Made by a program: the position numbers and the translations under genes. The notes beneath the pieces were generated by a model. The model had not been told where the DNA came from, searched no databases, and saw only the letters and a program-made list of their open reading frames with translations. From contig DATKCJ010000052.1 in NCBI GenBank assembly GCA_035513275.1, positions 1 to 12,848 on the forward strand: DNA of 12,848 bases. Direction: 5' to 3'. The DNA is from DATKCJ01 sp035513275. GTDB lineage: Bacteria; Verrucomicrobiota; Verrucomicrobiia; Opitutales; Opitutaceae. Positions 7,083 through 12,848 of this stretch are shown piece after piece; the stretch's first letter is position 1; every line of letters begins with the position of its first letter.

Positions 7083-8452
7083 AGCCTGCTGATTCACCCG
7101 CCCTAGCTGCCAACCGGGCGTTGCTCGCGAAGCGGCTCCGTCGTCTCGCGCAACTGGCCTTCCTCGCTCTCGCCGGCATCTATCTGTTCCTGGTTGTCGC
7201 CGGGTTCATCTGGCTCCGATATCTGCGGAAGGTGGACGAGGTCCGGTTTCTCGACGTCGCGTTGCTGAACGCCGGCGCGGTGCATCGAAGCATCGCTGTG
7301 GAGCAGTTCGCGCGGGCCAAGCGGGACTGGGATAGCAAGAGCTACCAGGCAGCCTACGTGGCCTATGCGTCGGCCCTCCGGCACGACCCGAACAATATTC
7401 CGGGCCGGCTTTCCGCGGCAGAATTCTTTCTGGGCGTCGGCTCGCCGGTGCTTGCGCAAAACGTCCTCGAAGACGGACTCACACTCGCTCCGCAAGATCC
7501 GCGACTCATCGAATCGACCTTCGATCTGTTCCTCGCCGCAAAGCGCGATCGGGCAGCGCTGACACTTCTACACACTCTCTACCCTTCAGGGCTTGCCGGT
7601 CCCAACGCGGCGACGCTGCAGATGTATGAAGTCCTTGCGACGCTCACTGCCGACGGCCCTCAGCCCGCGAGGCAACTTCTCGATCGCTATCCAGACCTGC
7701 TCTCGCACCCGGCGGCGACTCCGATCATCGCACGGGTCTATTGGGAGAGTGCCGAACGGCCCAAGGCAATCAGCATGCTTGCTGAGCATGTCGAGGGCGA
7801 CGAAGCCACACTCGCCGAGTTTGAGCGGTTGGCAGCCTGGCAGCAGGCTGAGGACAGGAAGGACGATGCCGTGAAAACAGCCGAGTTAGCGTGCTCTCGT
7901 TTTCCCACCGGTCTGCCGGCGAGGATATTGCTGCTCTCGACGCAGGCGGCGAGGTCGCCCGATGGCAGACCCGCTCCCGCTTCGCTGGACGAGTTCCTGC
8001 GCGACTATGGCGATCGTCCCGAGACTCTCCATCAACTCGCAACGCTCGCGGGCAGCCGCGGCTGGGTCGACGTCGCGAGAATCCTTTACCAATTTGGCGC
8101 GGTGACTCACGGCAATCTTCCGCATCTCGCGCTCGCGTATAGCGACGCCCTCATGACGCGTTCGCGATTTCGCGAGGCTGTGCCGCTGCTTGCCGACATC
8201 GAGGCACAAGCCGGCGACGACGATGTGGCTCTTGCCGTGCAGCTTCGTCAACGACAGGTCGTGGGCGCAGCGGCGGTAGGGGATAGCATCGGTGTGCGGG
8301 AGCATGCCCGCCGGCTTGGTGCTGCGATTGGCAACAATCCCGACGCAATGGACCTCTGCCGCCGGTTCTTCCTCAAGCTCGGCATTGCCGACGCTGTCGA
8401 CGAACTCACGCCCCGCGCCGCCAAACCTGTGAAGGTTGCGGATAACAAGTAG
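7079..8452 (+). CDS. Membrane-anchored TPR-like protein
   Basis: 457 residues. A basic N-terminus (KRLRRLAQ) precedes one hydrophobic segment at about 24-46, then charged residues, predicting a single-pass anchor with the large C-terminal part probably in the periplasm. Helix-turn-helix TPR-like repeats are visible from about residue 72 (YQAAYVAYASALRHDPNNIPGRLSA, then VLAQNVLEDGLTLAPQDPRLIES) and continue as more degenerate helical pairs to about 440. TPR arrays usually act as protein-protein scaffolds. The ATG at 7079 overlaps the stop of the LolA-like gene in an ATGA arrangement, implying co-expression. TPR proteins occur in exosortase/EPS loci (for example PrsT-type proteins), but this one is shorter and I cannot assign it to that family. 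The C-terminus (VKVADNK) shows no sorting signal. Confidence 0.8.
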   Translation: MKPADSPALAANRALLAKRLRRLAQLAFLALAGIYLFLVVAGFIWLRYLRKVDEVRFLDVALLNAGAVHRSIAVEQFARAKRDWDSKSYQAAYVAYASALRHDPNNIPGRLSAAEFFLGVGSPVLAQNVLEDGLTLAPQDPRLIESTFDLFLAAKRDRAALTLLHTLYPSGLAGPNAATLQMYEVLATLTADGPQPARQLLDRYPDLLSHPAATPIIARVYWESAERPKAISMLAEHVEGDEATLAEFERLAAWQQAEDRKDDAVKTAELACSRFPTGLPARILLLSTQAARSPDGRPAPASLDEFLRDYGDRPETLHQLATLAGSRGWVDVARILYQFGAVTHGNLPHLALAYSDALMTRSRFREAVPLLADIEAQAGDDDVALAVQLRQRQVVGAAAVGDSIGVREHARRLGAAIGNNPDAMDLCRRFFLKLGIADAVDELTPRAAKPVKVADNK

Positions 8453-8606
8453 TGCCGTGCCGTCATTGGTTCGTTCCGGAATGTGTTCGTCCTGTCGAGG
8501 AGAGCGGTCTGGAACCCGGCGGGAGTGGCAATGCATGAGACTTTTGGGTGCAGGCGCGGATCCGCGGGATTGCGGCACGGCCGTTGCCGGGTAAGTTTTC
8601 CGGATT
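8453..8606. other. Intergenic gap before polX
   Basis: No gene or convincing promoter seen. It contains a 12-bp perfect palindrome cgcggatccgcg at 8555-8566 and a poor promoter-like pair (TTGCGG at 8570, TAAGTT at 8592). No strong terminator follows the TPR gene. Confidence 0.3.
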
Positions 8607-10382
8607 GTGACGCGAAACGAAATTGCCGAGGTCTTGGCCGGGATAGGTGTGCTTCTGGAACTGAAGGGTGAGAACCCGTTCAAAGTTCGTGCATACCAGT
8701 CTGGCGCGCGGGCGCTCGAGACACTCGCCGAGCCGCTTGAGACGCTCATCGCCGAGGAGCGCCTTCGTGAGGTCAAAGGCATCGGCGAGGCCCTCGCACT
8801 GAAGATCATCGAGCTGCACACGACCGGCCGGCTCGTGTTCTACGACAAGCTGAAGGCCGATGTGCCGGCGGGCTTGCTCGAGATTCTTGAGGTGCCCGGA
8901 GTGGGTCCGAAGAAAGTCCGCGCGCTCAACCAGCGGCTCGGCATCACGGACATCGACGGACTTATCGCCGCGTGCCGCGAGGGCAAAGTCGCTTCTCTCG
9001 AGGGTTTCGGCGAGAAGACGCAGCAGAAGATCCTAGAGGGCATCGCGAATCGAGCAGCCTACGCGAAGCGCCACTTGTGGTGGGATGCGCACGAGGTCGC
9101 CGAGCCGATTCTCGAGGGACTGCGCGCGCTGCCTGACGTCCAGCGCGCCGAGCACGCGGGCAGCCTGCGCCGCGGACTCGAGACCGTCGGCGATCTCGAT
9201 TTCATCGTCGCCTCGGAAACGCCTGCGTCGGTGATGGACTGGTTCTGCGCGATTGACGGCGTGAAGGAGGTCACCGCGCGGGGCGAGACGAAGTCGAGCG
9301 TGCGTTTTCAGTCGGGCCTCCAGGCTGACTTGCGCATCGTGCCCGCGGCGCAGTTCGTATTCGCGCTTCACCACTTCACCGGCTCGAAGGATCACAACGT
9401 CCAGATGCGCCAGCGTGCGCTCGACCGCGGGCTCAGCATGTCGGAGTGGGGCCTCGTGCCCGCGGGTGGTGATGAGACCGTGAAGGAAAAGGTAGCCGCG
9501 GTCGCGGGCCGCGAGGATGCACCGCATCCACAGTCAATCGAGTCCGAGAAGGAACTCTTCGCCGCGCTCGGTCTGCATTTCATACCGCCCGAGTTGCGCG
9601 AGGGCGTCGGCGAAATCGAGGCTGCGGAGAAGGGCGAACTGCCCGAGCTCGTGCGTTTCGAGGACCTGCACGGCGTGTTCCACAATCACACACACGCCTC
9701 CGACGGGAAGAACTCGCTCGAGGAAATGGCTGCGGCCGCCGCGGCGCTCGGCTGGGAGTATCTAGGAATCGCCGACCATTCGAAGGCGAGCTTCCAGGCG
9801 AAAGGCTTGAGCGAGGAGCGGCTGCTGAAACAGGTGGAGCAGATTCGTGCGTTCAACAAGTCGGGCAAGGCGCCTGTGCACGTGTTCAGCGGCGTCGAGT
9901 GCGACATTCTGGCCGACGGCAAGCTCGACGTGCCCGAGGACGTGCGCGTGCAGCTCGATTGCGTGGTCGTTTCGGTGCATGGGTCGTTCTCGCAGAGCGA
10001 GGACGAGATGACCGCGCGCATCATCCGCGCGATCGAGCAGCCACACGTGACGATGCTCGGTCACCTCACGGGCCGGCTCCTGCTTGCGCGCGAGGGCTAC
10101 CACGTGAACTTCGCGAAGGTGATCGATGCAGCGCTTGCGAACGGAGTCATCATCGAGATCAACGCGCATCCGCGCCGGCTCGACATGGACTGGCGCCACT
10201 GGCGTCGCGCGGCCGAGCATGGATTAAAAACCTCGATCAATCCCGACGCGCACAACACCGACGGCCTCGCACTCGCGCGAGCAGGCATCAACACCGCGCG
10301 GAAGGGCTGGCTCACTCGCGAGAGCGTGATCAACACGCTGCCACTTGCCGAGGTGAAGAAAGCGCTGGCAGGGCGAACGTGA
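8607..10382 (+). CDS. polX: DNA polymerase/3'-5' exonuclease PolX (family X with PHP domain)
   Basis: Bacterial family X polymerase for gap-filling DNA repair. 591 residues, close to the roughly 570 of characterised homologues. Domains in order: an 8-kDa-like N-terminal domain (LELKGENPFKVRAYQSGARAL); helix-hairpin-helix segments (VKGIGEALALKI and VPGVGPKKVRAL); a nucleotidyltransferase palm with AGSLRRGLETVGDLD, the metal-binding D196 and D198, and a third Asp, D241, in QADLRIVP. The C-terminal PHP domain follows: HNHTHASDG (H359, H361, H363), ADHS (D390, H391), GVECDI (E431), SVHGS (H458), GHLTG (H486) and NPDAH (D547, H549). All expected metal ligands appear present, so both polymerase and PHP exonuclease/phosphoesterase activities are plausible. 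The GTG start at 8607 is chosen because the N-terminus then matches the family start; no Shine-Dalgarno is evident. A large palindromic element begins two bases after the stop. Confidence 0.96.
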   Translation: MTRNEIAEVLAGIGVLLELKGENPFKVRAYQSGARALETLAEPLETLIAEERLREVKGIGEALALKIIELHTTGRLVFYDKLKADVPAGLLEILEVPGVGPKKVRALNQRLGITDIDGLIAACREGKVASLEGFGEKTQQKILEGIANRAAYAKRHLWWDAHEVAEPILEGLRALPDVQRAEHAGSLRRGLETVGDLDFIVASETPASVMDWFCAIDGVKEVTARGETKSSVRFQSGLQADLRIVPAAQFVFALHHFTGSKDHNVQMRQRALDRGLSMSEWGLVPAGGDETVKEKVAAVAGREDAPHPQSIESEKELFAALGLHFIPPELREGVGEIEAAEKGELPELVRFEDLHGVFHNHTHASDGKNSLEEMAAAAAALGWEYLGIADHSKASFQAKGLSEERLLKQVEQIRAFNKSGKAPVHVFSGVECDILADGKLDVPEDVRVQLDCVVVSVHGSFSQSEDEMTARIIRAIEQPHVTMLGHLTGRLLLAREGYHVNFAKVIDAALANGVIIEINAHPRRLDMDWRHWRRAAEHGLKTSINPDAHNTDGLALARAGINTARKGWLTRESVINTLPLAEVKKALAGRT

Positions 10383-10384
10383 GC

Positions 10385-10474
10385 CGGAGTCGCGGCGTAA
10401 AGCCGCTCCTACAATTTTCGGAAGCATGGCGCTTCACCCTCCGAGTGTAGGAGCGGCTTTACGCCGCGACTCCG
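10385..10474. repeat. Perfect 29-bp inverted repeat (REP/BIME-like unit 1)
   Basis: Left arm 10385-10413 and right arm 10446-10474 are exact reverse complements over 29 bp (core gcggcgtaaagccgctcc and its complement). They are separated by a 32-nt loop that itself contains gaagc/gcttc (10421-10435 region). It starts two bases after the polX stop, between convergent genes. The length and GC-rich palindromic core resemble dispersed REP sequences. It may also stop or stabilise transcripts, although no T-run follows directly. No RAYT transposase is in the window. Confidence 0.75.
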
Positions 10475-10480
10475 AACCCT

Positions 10481-10555
10481 ACGCGTCTCTCGGCGACAGC
10501 CGCGCTACCAATAGTGCCGCGAAGGTGGCGCGCCCATCTCCGAGAGGGGCGCGTT
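10481..10555. repeat. Imperfect ~30-bp inverted repeat (REP-like unit 2)
   Basis: Segment 10481-10510 and the reverse complement of 10524-10555 share the pattern acgcg...ctctcgg.ga..g.cgcg..acc (18 of 23 matches over the ctctcgg-to-acc core), spaced by about 13 nt. The right arm also folds on itself (cgcgccc 10529-10535 / gggcgcg 10547-10553). It lies 11 nt beyond the stop of the minus-strand PAS-like gene and could end that transcript, though no U-tract is present. Confidence 0.5.
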
Positions 10556-10563
10556 TCGACTTC

Positions 10564-11193
10564 TCAGGACATCGCCGCGACTTGGGACTGCAGTTCGTCC
10601 GACTCGAGCTTGAGCATCGATTCGACGCAGACTGGACAGATGCCGTGCGTTAGTTGCGGCAGCGTCGTTTGCTCGAAGAGATTCATCTCGCGAACCGCTC
10701 TCTCGGCCTCCACCCACGCATTTCCATGGATGTGGAATTTCCGGCACCAACCGCAGGTCGTCAGTAGAGCCTTGGACCTCGGGAGACTCGGATCGAGGAT
10801 CGCGAGATAGGGGCGGACCTCCTGCCGGATCGTTCGCGAGACGAACCTGACACCTCCGCTTGGCATCGGGCTCGCAGTGAGCTTGAGCCACCGGCGCAAT
10901 GTCGGGGCGTCGCACCGAAGCGGAAGGGTGATCGTGGTTCCGTTGCGCACGCGCTCGAGAACTTCGTGGTAGATCGAAACCGTGGTCGCATCCGAGATGT
11001 GGTCCCAGAGCCGCCTGCGGATCATCGAGCCAAAGACCAACTCGCGAGTGGCATTCGCTACCGCGAATCGGTCCCAAGCGCGGCTCACGCCGACGATCAT
11101 GTCATCGCCATCGATCCCGTAGATGACAGGGGAGGTTGATGGCATTGTTGTGACAGCGGGCACTTCAGGAATCGCGCAACAAGTGGTTGTCAT
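10564..11193 (-). CDS. PAS-like protein with C-terminal four-cysteine module
   Basis: 209 residues from ATG 11193; an alternative ATG at 11145 removes 16 residues, and neither has a clear ribosome-binding site. Residues about 23-120 (YGIDGDDMIVGVSRAWDRFA..., LWDHISD, LERVRNG, LPLRCDAPTLRRWL, GGVRFVSR) look like a PAS-type sensory fold. The C-terminal 50 residues hold CGWCRKF (C147, C150) and THGICPVC (C186, C189), the CxxC...HGICPxC module often found at the end of PAS/signal-transduction proteins, where it probably binds a metal. No kinase, GGDEF, HTH or transmembrane part is present, so it appears to be a free-standing cytoplasmic sensor or adaptor with an unknown output. It is divergent from the GbsR-type regulator, with 123 bp between. 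Confidence 0.75.
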   Translation of the reverse strand: MTTTCCAIPEVPAVTTMPSTSPVIYGIDGDDMIVGVSRAWDRFAVANATRELVFGSMIRRRLWDHISDATTVSIYHEVLERVRNGTTITLPLRCDAPTLRRWLKLTASPMPSGGVRFVSRTIRQEVRPYLAILDPSLPRSKALLTTCGWCRKFHIHGNAWVEAERAVREMNLFEQTTLPQLTHGICPVCVESMLKLESDELQSQVAAMS

Positions 11194-11316
11194 ACTGGAA
11201 GATGCGGCGAGCGATGCGGTGGAGGTCGGACCCTTCCTTATCGGTCACTTCAGCAGTAAGTTAACAGTTCATTTTATCTTGAACTCAACTTCTCCCAGCA
11301 GCAGCCTTGCCGCCCC
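11194..11316. promoter_or_regulatory. Divergent AT-rich upstream region with dyad
   Basis: The 123 bp between the divergent PAS-like and GbsR-type genes. The segment 11257-11290 is distinctly AT-rich and contains agtt...gttc (11259-11262, 11267-11270) mirrored by gaac...aact (11281-11284, 11287-11290) around attttatctt. This is a plausible operator/promoter region, possibly autoregulated by the GbsR-type protein. No good -35/-10 pair was found. Confidence 0.4.
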
Positions 11317-11898
11317 ATGCCACCCGACCAGCAGGCCGGCAGCGAACGTTTGAGCGACCCGGGCGCATCGTCCAAAGGGCGCGAACCGCGCGGCACCGCG
11401 AGTCCACGGAACCGGCTCTCGGACACGCAGATGGCGATCATCGACGTCTTCTCAGGCGCGGCGGTGCAGCTTGGCCTGCCGAAGTCGATCGGCCAGATCT
11501 ACGGCCTGCTCTACGCGAGCCCGGAGCCGCTGGCTTTCCGCGAGATCTCCGCGCTGCTCGAGATCAGCGCGGGATCGGCGAGCCAGGGCATCCGGCTACT
11601 GCGCGATCTCGGCGCGATCAAACCTGCCGAAGTGGCCGACAACCGCAGCGAGCATTTCGTGCCCGAGTTGTCGCTGCGGCGGCTGCTTGGCGGCGTGTTG
11701 AAAACGCGTGTGCAGGGTCCGCTGGACTCCGGCGCTGAGGAGATCGAGGCGATCAGTGCGCGTCTCGGCAAGGCCGGCGCGAACGAGCCCGACGCCGCGT
11801 TTCTCAAGGGACGCATCGACAGCATCAAGACATGGCACCGCAAGGCGACGCTCATGCTCCCCTTGCTGCGAACGTTTCTCGGAAGCCAGGACACCTGA
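11317..11898 (+). CDS. GbsR/MarR-type transcriptional regulator
   Basis: 193-residue cytoplasmic DNA-binding protein. After a polar N-terminal 35 residues comes a winged helix-turn-helix region: DVFSGAAVQLGLPKSIGQIYGLLYASPEPLAFREISALLEISAGSASQGIRLLRDLGAIKPAE (about 42-108). The LPKSxGxIYGLLY and ISxGSxSxGxRxLxxxGxI signatures are typical of the GbsR branch of MarR-like repressors. The C-terminal part is helical and may form the dimer interface. GbsR proteins repress nearby transport or osmoprotectant genes in Bacillus, but no such gene is here. The nearest co-oriented gene is a membrane protein 151 bp downstream, a candidate target. The ATG at 11317 lacks a clear Shine-Dalgarno. Family assignment is confident; target and ligand are unknown. 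Confidence 0.87.
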   Translation: MPPDQQAGSERLSDPGASSKGREPRGTASPRNRLSDTQMAIIDVFSGAAVQLGLPKSIGQIYGLLYASPEPLAFREISALLEISAGSASQGIRLLRDLGAIKPAEVADNRSEHFVPELSLRRLLGGVLKTRVQGPLDSGAEEIEAISARLGKAGANEPDAAFLKGRIDSIKTWHRKATLMLPLLRTFLGSQDT

Positions 11899-12049
11899 CC
11901 CGGCCTCCCGACCCAGCTCCTATGCCCGCCACCACAGTGGCCCGACCCGCGATCGATTCCCCGCCGGAAGCGACGGGGCGAAGCCTTGGCCGATCAATCC
12001 ATTCGAGAGACTTCGTGCAATTCGTGTCACGCCTTTCTGCTTTCTGAGA
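11899..12049. other. Intergenic gap between regulator and membrane protein genes
   Basis: Nothing recognisable: no terminator hairpin with T-run and no clear promoter. A reading frame running through it from 11708 into the membrane protein has the composition of a shadow frame of the regulator gene and is not taken as coding. Confidence 0.3.
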
Positions 12050-12682
12050 ATGAATGTCGACCCGCTCTCACTTGCGCTGGCGCTTCTCCTCTTGTGGACG
12101 CCGCTCATGGTCTTCGTGCGCCAGTCGATGCGCGACCGACTGAAGAACCCGATTCGCAACCGCTCGGCGACAATCGGTCGCATGCTGCTCACGCCGCTCA
12201 ACTGGATCGACATGGCTCGCGCTGCGGGCGGCTTCTGGGTGCTTCGCGAAATCGCGGTGACCGTCGAGCCCGGCGTCACTGGTCTCGGCACCCTCATCCT
12301 GGTCGTCTATGCGGGTGTGCTCACGATCGGTGTGCTGTTTCAATCTTTCTGGCACGACGAGGAGCTGATCGTCGTCGGACCGTTGTTCTACATCGCGGGG
12401 GCAACCGTGCTTCTCGTCTCGTGGCAGGTCGGCCTCTTTTCGATCCTGCTCGGCGTGACCCTGGCGCAGATGTTCAGCCGGCTCTCGTGGATGTTCACGC
12501 TCGTGCCGGTGCTGTTCCTCGTATTCGCGAAACTGTTTGGCGGACTCGGTCTCTCGCTCGCGCTCGCCGCGGGGCTTTATCTCCTGCCGCTCCTGATTGC
12601 GATCGGTGCGCAAACACCCGTGGCCCTCATGCACAGCCGCTCCGCGCTCGACCGCGTGCGTGTGCCACATGCGAGGCTCTGA
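12050..12682 (+). CDS. Polytopic membrane protein of unknown function
   Basis: 210 residues from ATG 12050 (MNVDPLSLALALLLLW). About six hydrophobic segments are visible: near residues 5-23, then a basic cytoplasmic-looking stretch (RQSMRDRLKNPIRNRS), then roughly 58-75, 78-100, 110-130, 132-150 and 158-190. The short polar loop SFWHDEEL lies between hydrophobic segments. I do not recognise the family, and no catalytic motif is evident. The open frame extends far upstream, but that part is a shadow of the regulator gene, and the hydrophobic protein begins at this ATG. It is co-oriented with the GbsR-type regulator and may be regulated by it. The stop is followed at once by short tandem repeats. 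Confidence 0.8.
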   Translation: MNVDPLSLALALLLLWTPLMVFVRQSMRDRLKNPIRNRSATIGRMLLTPLNWIDMARAAGGFWVLREIAVTVEPGVTGLGTLILVVYAGVLTIGVLFQSFWHDEELIVVGPLFYIAGATVLLVSWQVGLFSILLGVTLAQMFSRLSWMFTLVPVLFLVFAKLFGGLGLSLALAAGLYLLPLLIAIGAQTPVALMHSRSALDRVRVPHARL

Positions 12683-12684
12683 AG

Positions 12685-12809
12685 GAGTGACGAGTGACAA
12701 TCGGGTCCAGCGTCTGGGGTCTCGGATCTGGGGTCTCGGATCTGGGGTCTCGGATCTTTGGCGAAGGTCAGCCCTCGAAGCTCCAAAATCCAACCTCCAA
12801 CATCCAATG
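12685..12809. repeat. Cluster of heptanucleotide-based tandem repeats
   Basis: Three short tandem arrays with a 7-bp period. gagtgac occurs twice at 12685-12698. At 12713-12761 seven heptads alternate tctgggg and tctcgga (three exact 14-bp copies) and end in tctttgg. At 12782-12809 four heptads follow the form tccaaNN (tccaaaa, tccaacc, tccaaca, tccaatg). The 166-bp tail of the window shows no gene otherwise. It resembles the short tandemly repeated heptanucleotides known from some bacteria; the function is unknown. Confidence 0.75.
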
Positions 12810-12848
12810 AAACTTCAATCACGAAGCATCGAATTGGGAGTTTGTGGC

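Noticed and set aside
8555..8566. 12-bp palindrome before polX as an operator
   Set aside because: A short GC palindrome is expected often in DNA of this composition; no second copy or supporting context.
11708..12049. Upstream extension of the membrane protein frame
   Set aside because: Its first part overlaps the regulator gene out of frame and is Arg/Ser-rich; the hydrophobic protein begins at ATG 12050.
12713..12761. CRISPR array
   Set aside because: The repeats are directly adjacent 7/14-bp units with no spacers and no cas genes nearby.
12068..12793. Minus-strand 241-codon frame opposite the membrane protein
   Set aside because: Extremely Glu/Arg/His-rich shadow typical of the antisense of a Leu/Val-rich gene, and it runs through the tandem repeats.

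Overview
The window (about 60% GC) reads as one stretch of a bacterial chromosome. A Verrucomicrobiota host, possibly Opitutaceae-like, is my best guess. It rests on the combination of an exosortase, a GbsR-type regulator, a PolX-type polymerase, few recognisable Shine-Dalgarno sequences, and intergenic heptamer and REP-like repeats. No rRNA, tRNA or marker gene fixes the taxonomy, so this is inference.

Left part (1-8452): a cell-envelope and exopolysaccharide region. A CapD/FlaA1/WbpM-type membrane nucleotide-sugar dehydratase/epimerase (4-1965, +) converges on and overlaps the 3' end of an O-antigen ligase/Wzy-type polymerase (1887-3407, -). The ligase is divergent from an exosortase (about 3587-4678, +), separated by a 179-bp regulatory region. 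Next come a divergent uracil phosphoribosyltransferase homologue with a degraded PRPP loop (about 4885-5634), then a secreted LolA-like protein (5808-7082) whose stop overlaps the start of a membrane-anchored TPR protein (7079-8452). A reasonable reading is sugar-nucleotide synthesis, glycan polymerisation, C-terminal protein sorting at the inner membrane, and periplasmic lipid or protein handling. The links between the last three genes and the exosortase are inferred from neighbourhood only.

Middle (8607-10382): a complete family X DNA polymerase with a C-terminal PHP domain, probably an independent repair gene. Just after it lies a compound palindromic intergenic element (10385-10555): a perfect 29-bp inverted repeat followed by an imperfect ~30-bp inverted repeat, resembling a two-unit REP/BIME-like mobile repeat.

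Right part (10564-12848): a stand-alone PAS-like protein with a four-cysteine C-terminal module (-) is divergent from a GbsR/MarR-type regulator (+). That regulator is followed by an unrecognised polytopic membrane protein. The window ends in a non-coding stretch of short tandem repeats built on a 7-bp period.

No tRNA, rRNA, transposase, integrase, CRISPR array or phage gene was seen. There is no gene-free stretch longer than 300 bases. The most unusual items are the degenerate UPRT beside the exosortase, the double inverted-repeat element, the heptad repeat cluster, and a 17/20-identical motif in two non-coding regions of the exosortase locus.
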